Source of the DNA: Priapulus caudatus
Taxonomy: Eukaryota > Priapulida > Priapulimorpha > Priapulimorphida > Priapulidae
NCBI RefSeq assembly: GCF_000485595.1
Contig: NW_014577141.1
Coordinates: 333,271 to 367,672, forward strand
Length of the DNA stretch: 34,402 nt
Direction of reading: 5' to 3'
Both the position numbers and the translations under genes were made by a program. Positions 21,601 to 27,500 of this stretch are shown here, in pieces; positions within the stretch are counted from its first letter, which is position 1, and every line of letters starts with the position of its first letter. The notes below the pieces were generated by a model. That model searched no databases. It was not told the origin of the DNA and worked only from the letters and a program-made list of their open reading frames with translations.

Positions 21601-22133
21601 TGATTGTCTGCGATGGGATGTCTCGTGATGCTGCACCTCTGATCCACGATCTGTCTCTGTCTCCCTGTTAATTATTAATAATTATTACTAACTGTTGTTC
21701 AACCAGAAATAAGGCCGGTTAATCGTGCGATCACAGACATTTTAAAATATGTCATGGTAAATTCGTGAGATTATATTTAATATCATATACTCGTACGAGA
21801 TACAGCATAAGAAGGCAACGGACGATAAGTATGTGCAACACAAGGTTCTTTCACTGTTTGGCCTGCGACCTGATTCACGAGTCACTGATAAAAATTTATA
21901 GATTTATTTATAGAAACTTTTTAACCAAGACGGCGAGATCATACAGGTCTCGGGACAAATCGTAACACAGCATCACAATCTCTTCTTAAACGAACAACTG
22001 ACAACTTTTGCATGGTTACAGTGACCATGGATTATAGATACCTGTTCTTGTTTGGACCAAGCCACGGTCGCATGGCTACAGCTACAGCCATGCCACACAG
22101 ACACACAAGGATGAACACGATACACAATCTCAT
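3513..22133 (-). CDS. TGFBI-like: TGFBI/periostin-like secreted EMI-FAS1 protein (whole gene, many exons)
   Basis: The gene encodes an extracellular matrix/adhesion protein. Reading the minus strand, I find a signal peptide, eight small His/Asp/Arg-rich exons, an EMI domain in two exons (ending CCPGYE, a hallmark of TGFBI and periostin) and FAS1 domains with FAPTN-like and NGVVH-like boxes. As assembled, the EMI second half, FAS1-1 and FAS1-2 occur twice, and neither copy is fully readable. Using the intact version of each exon, the lengths sum to 2850 nt with every splice phase matching, giving 949 residues: signal 1-20, repeat cassette about 31-298, EMI about 299-378, FAS1-1 to FAS1-4 about 379-949. 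The last FAS1 is followed within a few residues by a TAG stop; the C-terminal extension and RGD of vertebrate TGFBI are not seen. Family assignment is firm. Orthology to TGFBI versus periostin cannot be resolved and may predate their split. Confidence 0.9.
3800..4055. repeat. TA then GA-rich microsatellite
   Basis: (TA)n at about 3808-3830 followed by about 220 bp of purine-rich GA/GGGA. On the gene strand this is a long pyrimidine tract before the acceptor at 3728. Apparent long frames here are repeat artefacts. Confidence 0.85.
4297..4484. mobile_element. hAT-like MITE, 188 bp, with perfect 14-bp inverted ends
   Basis: Starts CAGGGGCGTGTACA and ends TGTACACGCCCCTG, an exact inverted repeat. 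Near the right end is a G/C palindrome around GGGTCCAGACCCCCTGGACC. A clear 8-bp flanking duplication is not visible, so the insertion is probably old. It sits in the last intron of the TGFBI-like gene. Confidence 0.7.
4651..4879 (-). CDS. TGFBI-like: FAS1-4, first exon
   Basis: 229 nt, phase 0 in, phase 1 out. Acceptor ATACGTGTAG, donor GTGGGT. It opens [14 protein letters not shown], includes [12 protein letters not shown] and the H1 box [16 protein letters not shown], and ends [11 protein letters not shown] second possible donor four bases further on (GTACCA) breaks the phase with the last exon, so GTGGGT is preferred. Confidence 0.88.
5383..5481 (-). CDS. TGFBI-like: FAS1-3, last exon
   Basis: 99 nt, 33 codons, phase 0 both sides. 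Acceptor TATTTACAG, donor GTAGTA. It encodes [20 protein letters not shown] followed by IIDK. The position usually occupied by NGV in the H2 box is CGA here, a deviation from the family, but the exon is otherwise a good fit. Too short to appear as a long ORF. Confidence 0.85.
5693..5860 (-). CDS. TGFBI-like: FAS1-3, middle exon
   Basis: 168 nt, 56 codons, phase 0 both sides. Acceptor CCGAACCACAG, donor GTGCCA. The product includes [20 protein letters not shown] and [18 protein letters not shown], matching the central FAS1 strands. Confidence 0.85.
6529..6665 (-). CDS. TGFBI-like: FAS1-3, first exon
   Basis: 137 nt, phase 1 in, phase 0 out. Acceptor CCTGTTGGCAG, donor GTGTGT. It encodes [20 protein letters not shown] and the H1-type box [13 protein letters not shown]. 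Single copy, outside the duplicated block. Confidence 0.87.
6910..7292. repeat. ACAC/ACGC microsatellite
   Basis: About 380 bp of CACA, CACG and ACGC repeats between FAS1-3 and the duplicated block. It abuts the damaged duplicate, which may have contributed to an assembly gap. Confidence 0.85.
7306..7549 (-). pseudogene. Damaged duplicate of FAS1-2 last exon (with true donor)
   Basis: 244 nt against an expected 237, with many one-base changes relative to 10551-10779. It is the only copy that keeps the exon's 3' end and donor (GTGTAA), and so it shows how FAS1-2 connects to FAS1-3. It lies next to the long CACG-type microsatellite at 6910-7290. Confidence 0.7.
7998..8138 (-). pseudogene. Damaged duplicate of FAS1-2 middle exon
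   Basis: A copy of 11248-11385 with at least four one-base insertions, so the LLAPTN box is out of frame. The acceptor CAG is altered to a run of T and G without a clean CAG. Confidence 0.7.
8574..8640. repeat. (TA)n microsatellite
   Basis: A nearly pure TA run. The homologous position in the right unit is 11826-11889. Confidence 0.85.
8698..9046. mobile_element. hAT-like MITE, 349 bp (left-unit copy)
   Basis: Terminal inverted repeats of about 17 bp (CAGGGTGTGAAATTAAC and, on the other end, CAGGGGTAGAAATTAAC) are flanked by TATATATA on both sides, consistent with an 8-bp target duplication, though the TA-rich site makes that less decisive. The interior repeats GGACTCCCT and its complement. 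No coding capacity. Confidence 0.75.
9073..9223 (-). CDS. TGFBI-like: end of FAS1-1 and start of FAS1-2 (intact copy)
   Basis: 151 nt, phase 0 in, phase 1 out. Acceptor TATTTTGCAG, donor GTAAGC. It encodes the FAS1 H2 box [14 protein letters not shown] and then the first helix of the next domain ([20 protein letters not shown]). The donor lies about 25 bp from a hAT-like MITE in the next intron. Confidence 0.88.
9304..9345. repeat. (CGCA)n microsatellite
   Basis: Ten or so CGCA units in the FAS1-1 intron. The right-unit copy at 12555-12605 is longer. Confidence 0.85.
9377..9559 (-). CDS. TGFBI-like: FAS1-1, middle exon (intact copy)
   Basis: 183 nt, exactly 61 codons, phase 0 both sides. 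Acceptor GCCTCATAG, donor GTGTGT. It contains the conserved FAS1 stretch [14 protein letters not shown] and the following strand [13 protein letters not shown] (CGCA)n tract begins in the downstream intron about 25 nt past the donor. Confidence 0.85.
9995..10152 (-). CDS. TGFBI-like: FAS1-1, first exon (intact copy)
   Basis: 158 nt, phase 1 in, phase 0 out. Acceptor TTCCTTGCAG, donor GTACAT. The product includes [19 protein letters not shown] and the FAS1 H1 box [15 protein letters not shown]. It joins cleanly to the EMI exon (CIQ-M-LELK) and to the next FAS1 exon. The right-unit copy at 14270-14427 has the same length, but only because its insertions and deletions cancel. Confidence 0.88.
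10352..10446 (-). CDS. TGFBI-like: EMI domain, second half (intact copy)
   Basis: 95 nt, phase 2 in, phase 1 out. Acceptor TTTCTTGCCAG, donor GTGAGT. It encodes [20 protein letters not shown], then [14 protein letters not shown] followed by a Gly-Cys about ten residues later is diagnostic for the end of an EMI domain. A second, frameshifted copy sits at 14629-14727. This intact copy lies in the left unit of the tandem duplication, downstream of FAS1-2 exons in gene order, which is out of place. Confidence 0.9.
10551..10779 (-). CDS. TGFBI-like: FAS1-2, last exon (intact reading frame, donor missing)
   Basis: Acceptor AATCGCTGCAG. The frame runs [18 protein letters not shown] ... [19 protein letters not shown], a textbook FAS1 second half including the NGVIHYVDK box. 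At 10551 it runs straight into the unit junction, so the splice donor and the last few codons are lost. Those codons and a GTGTAA donor survive only in the damaged left copy (7306-7549), whose tail supplies ITAV and the correct phase for the next exon. Confidence 0.85.
11248..11385 (-). CDS. TGFBI-like: FAS1-2, middle exon (intact copy)
   Basis: 138 nt, phase 1 in and out. Acceptor TTATCAG, donor GTATGC. It contains the H1 box [16 protein letters not shown] and continues to DPTCLKR. Its frame joins FAS1-1 (KS-W-VSQTDL) and the last FAS1-2 exon (LK-R-VLMHHLL). This intact version belongs to the right unit. The left-unit copy at 7998-8138 is frameshifted and has lost its acceptor dinucleotide context. 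Confidence 0.85.
11950..12295. mobile_element. hAT-like MITE (right-unit copy)
   Basis: The same insertion as 8698-9046 carried in the second duplication unit, with several one-base differences in its right half. It shows that the duplication, real or artefactual, postdates this insertion. Confidence 0.75.
12322..12471 (-). pseudogene. Damaged duplicate of FAS1-1 last exon
   Basis: 150 nt versus 151 in the intact copy at 9073-9223. Several one-base changes disrupt NGVVH and the following FSML segment. Confidence 0.7.
12637..12817 (-). pseudogene. Damaged duplicate of FAS1-1 middle exon
   Basis: Matches 9377-9559 but is about two bases shorter, with frame switches that replace the [10 protein letters not shown] region by an unrelated reading frame. 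[12 protein letters not shown] is still readable in one segment. Confidence 0.7.
13055..14024 (+). mobile_element. Non-autonomous Helitron, 970 bp
   Basis: The 5' end is TCTTACTATAATTTGG, preceded by A. The 3' end is CTAG followed by T. A strong hairpin (CCCGCGC at 13998-14004, loop GTA, GCGCGGG at 14008-14014, stem extendable to about 10 bp) stands just before CTAG. The left unit has the matching empty site at 9792/9793, where A and T are adjacent. TC...CTRR ends, a 3' hairpin and insertion between A and T without target duplication are the Helitron hallmarks. No Rep/helicase reading frame is visible inside, so it needs a helper. Confidence 0.9.
14030..14126. repeat. (ACTAT)n microsatellite
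   Basis: About 15 units of ATACT directly to the right of the Helitron. The left-unit counterpart at about 9820-9850 has far fewer units, as expected for an unstable repeat. Confidence 0.85.
14270..14427 (-). pseudogene. Damaged duplicate of FAS1-1 first exon
   Basis: Compared with 9995-10152 it has two one-base insertions, two one-base deletions and a substitution. Total length is conserved but the internal frame is lost. Splice sites are retained. Confidence 0.7.
14629..14727 (-). pseudogene. Damaged duplicate of the EMI second-half exon
   Basis: Same splice sites as the intact exon at 10352-10446 but 99 nt instead of 95, with several one-base gains and losses that break the frame within the CCPGYE region. 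It lies in the correct gene position, immediately after the EMI first half. It is probably sequence error, not a true pseudogene. Confidence 0.7.
14832..15400. repeat. GGAT-rich satellite
   Basis: (GGAT)n with embedded CATGCATGCATG and GGGCGGGCAGATGG blocks recurring every 100 bp or so. It fills the intron between the two EMI exons. The long frame of His-Pro-Ser-Ile repeats on the minus strand is an artefact. Confidence 0.85.
15431..15574 (-). CDS. TGFBI-like: EMI domain, first half
   Basis: 144 nt, phase 2 in and out. Acceptor TTGGCAG, donor CAG/GTAAGT. It begins ENVCVTRE, comparable to the first conserved cysteine of the TGFBI EMI domain, and ends with two more cysteines ([13 protein letters not shown]). 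SLNETDS contains a possible N-glycosylation site. The intron after it is a GGAT-rich satellite and then reaches the duplicated block. Confidence 0.85.
15885..16070 (-). CDS. TGFBI-like: exon R8, linker to the EMI domain
   Basis: 186 nt, phase 2 in and out. Acceptor TTTTCAG, donor GTAAGA. The first third is Arg/His rich like the cassette ([15 protein letters not shown]). The rest differs: an amphipathic stretch with Ile/Arg/Gln, then [19 protein letters not shown], which looks folded rather than disordered. It joins the EMI exon to read WEDENVC. Confidence 0.75.
16283..16363 (-). CDS. TGFBI-like: cassette exon R7
   Basis: 81 nt, phase 2 in and out. Acceptor TTAATTAACAG, donor GTATGT. It encodes [15 protein letters not shown] followed by PHDDTSRR. 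Closely related to R6 in length and HDQY-type core. Confidence 0.75.
16566..16646 (-). CDS. TGFBI-like: cassette exon R6
   Basis: 81 nt, phase 2 in and out. Acceptor CACCTTGCAG, donor GTATGT. It encodes [19 protein letters not shown], Asp/Tyr/Arg rich. It is the same length as R7 and shares the DQY core with it, so R6 and R7 look like a recent pair. Confidence 0.75.
17135..17248 (-). CDS. TGFBI-like: cassette exon R5 with DDGH repeats
   Basis: 114 nt, phase 2 in and out. Acceptor TTATTAACAG, donor GTATGT. It contains four near-identical tetrapeptides ([15 protein letters not shown]), then [12 protein letters not shown]. The His/Asp pattern could bind divalent metal, but that is inference. 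The 2.8-kb intron upstream holds a foldback element, a 472-bp MITE and a hAT-like MITE. Confidence 0.75.
18177..18633. mobile_element. Foldback element of the GGTACG family, 457 bp
   Basis: The ends read AATATTGCTGATAGGG and (inverted) AATATTATCGCTGATAGGGG. Arms of about 130 bp are near-perfect inverted repeats carrying CTATGTCYCCCAGGGTAC and TGTCGCTGCGTACCCTGCA. The unique centre is about 140 bp and AT rich. It shares the terminal consensus with elements at 32703-32800, 33287-33430 and 33802-34026. Confidence 0.75.
18830..19301. mobile_element. MITE with CCCGGGTCGTTTTC motifs, 472 bp
   Basis: Left end GCCACGTTCACATGGAGC and right end (inverted) GCCGCGTTCACACGGAGC, with TATAA next to both. 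Internal copies of ACCCGGGT and CGTTTTCGACC face each other, so much of the element can fold. No reading frame. It lies in the R4-R5 intron. Confidence 0.7.
19440..19834. mobile_element. hAT-like MITE, 395 bp
   Basis: Starts TAGTGTTGG and ends CACCACTA, flanked by ACTAACAT and ATTAACAT, an 8-bp duplication with one mismatch. The interior is rich in ATCGATCATCGG and ACTCGG motifs. It lies in the long intron between cassette exons R4 and R5. Confidence 0.7.
20092..20184 (-). CDS. TGFBI-like: cassette exon R4
   Basis: 93 nt, phase 2 in and out. Acceptor AATTATTTCATAG, donor GTATGT. It encodes [18 protein letters not shown], the clearest relative of R3 and R5 (GFEWP or EVEWP followed by His and Arg). 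No known domain. Confidence 0.75.
20431..20502 (-). CDS. TGFBI-like: cassette exon R3
   Basis: 72 nt, phase 2 in and out. Acceptor ATTAATGAATAACAG, donor GTATGT. The peptide carries the cassette motif NHGFEWPN and a C-terminal SPSHDHHR. It is the shortest of the repeat exons. Confidence 0.75.
20778..20879 (-). CDS. TGFBI-like: cassette exon R2
   Basis: 102 nt, phase 2 in and out. Acceptor TATAATTATACAG, donor GTATGT. It encodes an Asn/Asp run ([10 protein letters not shown]) followed by the LVWP version of the cassette's EWP motif and a His-rich tail. Exon length and phase match its neighbours, and the intron 3' end resembles those of R1 and R3, which supports tandem exon duplication. Confidence 0.75.
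21319..21382. repeat. Perfect 64-bp palindrome
   Basis: 32 consecutive pairs around the centre at 21350/21351 (TGTATATATATACA core, outer arms ATATTCTCTCCTTCG). It lies in the R1-R2 intron. Confidence 0.9.
21449..21581. mobile_element. hAT-like mini-element at a splice donor, 133 bp
   Basis: Ends CAGGAAAAAAATC and, inverted, CAGGGTAAAAAATAG. It is flanked by the perfect 8-bp duplication CGACATAC at 21441-21448 and 21582-21589. On the minus strand the second copy reads GTATGTCG, the donor of exon R1, so the element sits at intron position +9. The interior contains GGGAGCGAT-type repeats. No coding capacity. Confidence 0.85.
21590..21664 (-). CDS. TGFBI-like: cassette exon R1
   Basis: 75 nt, phase 2 in and out. 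Acceptor ATTAATTAACAG, donor GTATGTCG. It encodes a hydrophilic peptide rich in Glu, Thr, His and Arg ([20 protein letters not shown], then SRYH). The donor lies directly against a small hAT-like insertion, and its eight bases are one copy of that element's target-site duplication. No known domain is recognised. Confidence 0.75.
22042..22133 (-). CDS. TGFBI-like: signal-peptide exon with start codon
   Basis: The ATG at 22133 opens 30 codons: [20 protein letters not shown] is a classic hydrophobic signal sequence, followed by [10 protein letters not shown]. The exon ends in AG before a GTATCT donor, leaving phase 2. That matches the next exon, which starts with a single G. A good acceptor (TTTATTTCCGCAG) lies about 30 nt upstream of the ATG, so a 5' UTR intron is likely. 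The downstream phase chain is consistent all the way to EMI, which fixes this frame. Confidence 0.85.
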
Positions 22134-22184
22134 TGTAGCAGGAATTCCTTCTGCAAAGCTGCGGAAATAAATAAGTTGCCATTA

Positions 22185-22459
22185 GACCAAAACAAAATAT
22201 GTGTGGTTACCGTTACATGCTGGAAAAAAAATAGGATAGGTAGGTAGGGAAAACATTTTATTTTCTTGAAATATTTTATTTACGAACCATGTCCGAAGGA
22301 TGTGCGTTGTGCCTTTTGAAGCAGGAACTGACCAATTAATTTTTTTTTTAATTATTTTTTTTTACTTTAAAGAAAATTGACAATTAAAATGTTTAGGGTC
22401 GCTGGGAATAAATAGGGTCGGTCGGGAAACCGTAACCACACCTATATTTTGTTTTGGCC
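22185..22459. mobile_element. Harbinger-like MITE, 275 bp
   Basis: Left end GACCAAAACAAAATATGTGT and right end (inverted) GGCCAAAACAAAATATAGGT form about 30 bp of imperfect inverted repeat, flanked by TTA on each side, the usual PIF/Harbinger target. It lies about 50 bp upstream of the signal-peptide exon, probably in the 5' UTR intron. Confidence 0.7.
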
Positions 22460-22499
22460 TTACCAAAAATTCAGCACAATCTTGCACTAGCTCTCATTC

Positions 22500-22660
22500 T
22501 TGCTCTGTTTCCCTCATTCTTCTCTCTCCCCCTCTCCCCTTCTTCTCTCTTTCTCTAGTGCTCTGTCTTTGATCTCTTTCTCTCTCTCATGCACGATCCT
22601 TTCCTCTCCTGCTCTCTTTTTCTTGTGCTTTACTTCGTACTCTTTCTTTCTCTCCCCCTC
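22500..22660. repeat. Pyrimidine-rich low-complexity tract
   Basis: CTCT/TTCTC runs in the probable 5' UTR intron. No gene. Confidence 0.7.
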
Positions 22661-22799
22661 TATGCTCAAATGCTTGCATTCATCCGTAATTACAACATAT
22701 ACATAATAACACTTACACAACTATGAGTTGCCCGTGTGATTATCTTGAAAAAGCATCTCACGGACTACAGCTCGAAATCTGCACACAGTGGTCACTTAC

Positions 22800-22962
22800 C
22801 CAAGGATGGACTAAAGTATCTCTGTTTGCTGGCTGGAATATCGAACTTCTTCCTCAGCTGGCCCCAATCCGCATGCTTTATGGGTTAAGTCCCGGATGTA
22901 TTCCCTTTATGCGTGCTGCATCCCACCCACAACGCATGTCTGCCGTGTCTCTATCGCACATC
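22800..22962 (-). other. Possible 5' UTR exon of the TGFBI-like gene
   Basis: On the minus strand this 163-nt stretch has an acceptor-like GTTTATACTGATATG/TAAACAG side at 22963 and an excellent donor (TTGG/GTAAGT) at 22799. All three frames have a stop, so a full-length coding exon is excluded. The next acceptor downstream (TTTCCGCAG, about 30 nt before the ATG) would suit it as a non-coding leader exon. A short open frame in its last 80 nt is the alternative reading. Confidence 0.3.
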
Positions 22963-23622
22963 CTGTTTATACTGATATGAGAAGGTACTTGCTAGACCAA
23001 AAAAATATGGTAAACGGGGTGAGGGTTGAAGAGAGAATATATGGATAAGCACGCGGATGAGATTTTGTTTTCCGAAGTTTTTTTTCTGCAACATTTTATC
23101 TCGCGCTATCTATTGCTTTTTTTGTTGTTTATTTGAATGCGCATCAATTACCATTTTTACTGAGAATGAGTATAATTTTTTGGTAACCTCATCCACATAA
23201 GAGTTGCACTTACATTCTATTCGTTTGCACCTCTCTTGGAAATTTCATGTCAAGTTAAATTATATATTATGAAGACAACTGGAAAGTACAAATGATATAT
23301 TGTATTATAATGGAATATATTTCTCGCAAGTGAAATGGTTGGTTTCTGGGATTAGTTAATTGCTGCCTTGATTTCATTATTGATTCATTACACATTTCCC
23401 AACATGTACGTATCATATTTGTTATTTCTATCTGGACGTGTGCGGTGCAAAGCAGTAAACATGTTTGCACTTGTTACTTTTATCTTTTGCACAGGAAACG
23501 TCTGGAAGAAAGGCAGGGGAAAGGATGTAGGAGAGTACTGATAGCAATCTGCAGTCAGGCTCATGCCAGTAGGAATAGCCTCACAATTTATTTCCCGCTA
23601 CGTGATTTAACATGATAGATCA

Positions 23623-23952
23623 GGATTCTCCCAAAGAATTTCAGAAGGCATCACATTTATGGACGAATAGGGACAGGGCCTGGGAGAGGGATGCACCAAT
23701 CGAAGTCAATGATGCATATGTCATAAGTGACCCCATGTAAACTCGATCCGTATAGAGACTTATACATCTAGATGTGAAAACATAGCAGGACTGTGTTAGG
23801 ATTATCAAAGGAAAACACAGTTGGAAATTATGGCATGCCAATTAGGCAATTAAGGCATGTTAGAGGATTTATAGGGATGTCACGACTTAGCTTCAGCTTT
23901 GAAGGCATATGTCGGACCCGGCATGCGTTAAAGGCCTGGGGAGACTCCTGCA
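23623..23952. repeat. Dispersed repeat, copy 1
   Basis: Directly related to 29267-29592: shared TTTCAGAAGGCA, AGCAATTAAGGCAT-like and AGCTTCAGCTYTGAAGGCA blocks and an end at GTTAAAGGCCTGGG. It has diverged with indels in the middle. No terminal inverted repeats and no coding. Family unknown. Confidence 0.6.
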
Positions 23953-24094
23953 GCTGATCTGGCTGCATTTACACTGCAGTTCATGCTACTGTGTAATCAC
24001 GTGCCCACTAAACAGTGAATGACTCACTCAAAACACAAAGTATACAACTATGTGCGGTTTAAAAACAGATGCGAGACATGACCTCGATCCCGAT

Positions 24095-24100
24095 TTTATT
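24095..24100 (-). terminator. Possible polyadenylation signal of CDKAL1
   Basis: AATAAA on the minus strand about 300 nt after the stop codon. Position is plausible but one hexamer is weak evidence in AT-rich DNA. Confidence 0.3.
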
Positions 24101-24396
24101 TGCACTTGGCAATCGGACAAACTGATACCAGATCATTTATACCAATGCATTTCCTGTACTACTAAAAATCATGATAAATAGACAAAAGATCTTGGAAAGT
24201 AGTAGTGGCTACTGAATCTTTCCTACCCCTCTCACTTTCATTTAGGCATGTGCTAATTACCAGAAAAAAATACTATATGCCTTAATAATTTCCCTTATTA
24301 TTCGACCTGTCCCGATATCTAATAGTTTACAGATTACTCAAAAATAGTGTCAGCTTTCCGTAACTATTAACATAACACTGTATGTATCTCACCAAC

Positions 24397-24561
24397 TTAT
24401 CTCGATGACAAATATCTTAAAATAACCCTAGCTAGCAAAGCTAGTACAAGTACGAGTACACTTATCTGAAGTACATGAAGTTTAGATGAACTACGGTCGT
24501 CTGCACATTGTCTCACTTGCCCATTGGATTGAACACTTGGCTGGTCTTCTTTCTTGAGAAC
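24397..24561 (-). CDS. CDKAL1: CDKAL1: terminal exon with membrane anchor and stop
   Basis: 165 nt including TAA at 24397-24399. Acceptor TTGCTTCCAG. A hydrophilic stretch is followed by a hydrophobic segment ([18 protein letters not shown]) and a short basic tail RYLSSR, the tail-anchor layout of CDKAL1. A possible polyadenylation signal (AATAAA on this strand) is at 24095-24100. Confidence 0.88.
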   Translation of the reverse strand, partial: VLKKEDQPSVQSNGQVRQCADDRSSSKLHVLQISVLVLVLALLARVILRYLSSR

Positions 24562-27500
24562 CTGGAAGCAAATCAAAAATCAGTTTATTTAAATTTCATC
24601 CATTAACATGACATGTTTTGGTATCAACATGCATTGCCATGTACATCTATGCGACTGTATGTATAAGAGTGATTGAGTTTTATATGAATGTGGAATTACA
24701 ATTGACGGTGAATAAAACTACTGCACTGTTGAATTTCTCTTATCAAATTTTATTCACCAGCAAAGTTTCCCAACAATCCCACAGGGTGCTCACAGCAGCA
24801 GGGAAGAGCCGGCGCGACCCCACAGGGCGCACACAGCAGGGAAGAGCTGGCACAACCCCACAGAGTGCACACACAGCAGGGAAGAGCTGGAACAACCCCA
24901 CAGAGTGCACACACAGCAGGACCCACAGAGTGCACACACAGCAGGGAAGAGCTGGAACAACCCCACAGAGTGCACACACAGCAGGAAAGAGCCGGCACAA
25001 TCCCACAGGGTGCGCGCAGCCAGGAAGAGCCGGCCTAACCCCACAGGGTGCGCGCACAGCAGGGAACAGCCGGCACGATCCCACAGTGCGCACACAGCAG
25101 GGAAAAGCCGGCACGACCCCTCAGAGTGCGCCCACAGCAGGGAAGAGCGAGCGGCCGAGCACCTTCGCCACGCGGCGTACCTTCAGGCCCGACACCCTGC
25201 CCTTGACGAGTGGCGCGGCGACGGCTGGCCGGCCCGCGTCCCGCAGCACGCGTCCGCTCAGGTAGTGCTTGCCCACCGTCACTATCTCCACATCCAGCAT
25301 CCTCCCCATCAGTCGCTCGTCACCGGGGACGATCACCTGCAAAACGACAGGTCGACGGTGCGGTTGACGATTGCTCGCCACATGAGGGAGTCACTGCTGC
25401 TCGGGCGTTCCCCGGTTCACGCCGCCGCGTTTCGATTGGTCGCGCTTTCATTTCAAGTTCATTTTCCGACAGGAGATCGAAATGCAAAACGGGAAAGAAG
25501 CGTGTGGAGGTGTTGAGGGACTATGAGGAGGAGAAAGAGGTGTAGGATGAGAAGGAAAAAAGATGTGGAAGAGAATAAAGGTAGAGGAGCGATATGGAAT
25601 GGAAGCTGGGGCAGGAGAAGGAGGGATGAGGAGGAAGAGGAGAAGGAAGCAGGAGAAAAATAATTACAGGAGCAAAGTTGAGAAAATTCTAGGTACTCGT
25701 AAATACTAATAATAACTATAGATGGTCACAAACAATAACATTGACAAACAATAATATTCACCTGCTCGTAAAACTTGTTATGCCCCACAAAATTCTTCTT
25801 GTCAAATGCCACCTCTGTAACCAAAATCCTTTGCTTTTCTCCTACCTGTAGCAGTTATTAACACTGAACATGCAATATATAATGAAAACGTGTTAGAATT
25901 AATAGTTTATTTAGTGTGATTTTCTGTAAAATCCATAACAAATACAAAGAATTTTAACAAATTATATCTACCACCATCATCTAGAATGAAATGACTGAGA
26001 AGAAATCACCCTACTATTTAATTTAGTTTTCATATAATAATACAGACACAAAATTCAAAAGCAATATCAAATTAAATGTATATATGCGATACCTTGTGGT
26101 CGTAAGGTCTATACGACTGGAAAAGTTCAGATATAGCCTTGGTTCTTTTCTTGATCTCCTGAGCTGGAACCTGACGCATTTTGGATGCCGGTGTTCCAGG
26201 CCGTGGGAAGAACTGATTAATGAAGAGGCTGGGAAACCGGTACTGCGACACAAGATCCATTGTCTCCTTAAAATCCTGAAATTTATTCCAACATGGTTCA
26301 TTCCATACAGACGTGTGAACCAATGTTATGCAAAACAGATAAAAAAATACCATTTTAACTAGAGTGAGAAAGAGATCATGAAAAAGGGGGTGGAAAGAAT
26401 AAGCAATGGAGACAAAAAAGGGGAATAAGAGCTAGGAGTAAATAAATAGGATATAAAAGCAGACACATATCTTACCTCCTCAGTTTCAGTAGGAAAGCCA
26501 CATATTACATCTGTAGCAATTGTGATCCCTGGAACCCTGAGATGCAAACAGAGCCAATCAATAAACCAATAAATCACATCATAGTTATTCACGCACTAAT
26601 TATCACAACAGCACAATAATGTAACGATATTCTCATCAAACCTTGACATCCAACTTGTGAATATCATGTATTTCGAGTTATTCATCAAATCATCAAAGTA
26701 CAAAGCATTTACATTTACCGATCACCATCAAAACAGAACGATTAACAAACTTTCAGCACTCCTAGCCACACACTGTTCCATCGACCTCATCACTCATCTA
26801 CTCACCCAAACACTTCCCCAACTACCCCTTCACCCACCTCCACATCCACTCTGCCACCCAAACACTTCCCCAACTACCCCTTCACCCACCTCCACATCCA
26901 CTCTGCCACCCAAACACTTCCCCAACTACCCCTTCACCCACCTCCACATCCACTCTGCCACCCAAACACTTCCCCAACTACCCTTTCACACACCTCCACA
27001 TCCACTCTGCCACCCACCCAACTCTCCCCCTATTCCTCAACACATACCCATCCAACTCTATATCCACTACCTCCACCCACCTACCTTTCTACCTGCTTCT
27101 CCACCCAACTTCACACATATCCACTCCCCCAGCCAGCTCTCTACACACCCCTCCACCCTGCCCCACCGCCACCCTTCCATCCACTATTCCTATTTCTATT
27201 CCACTATTCTACCTTCCCCCTATTCTCAATCCCCACCCTACACTCTTCTCCACCCACCCACCCTCTTCTCTAACCACCCCACCCTTCTCTCTAACCACCC
27301 CACCCTCCTCTCCACCGACCCTACACTCGTCTCCACCCACCCAACCCTCCTCTCCACCCACCCCACCCTCCTCTCCACCTACCCCACCCTCTTCTCCACC
27401 CACCCTACCCTCCTCGCTGACCACCCAACCCTCCTCTCTAACCACCCCACCTTTCTCTCCACCCACCTCTCCCTGAGAAAGTCAACAATCTGGCAGAAGT

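Noticed and set aside
22723-22980. 85-residue plus-strand frame
   Set aside because: No family resemblance. The opposite strand has the better splice signals.
24618-25516. 215- and 203-residue plus-strand frames
   Set aside because: They translate a minisatellite in the last CDKAL1 intron and then run antisense over a CDKAL1 exon.
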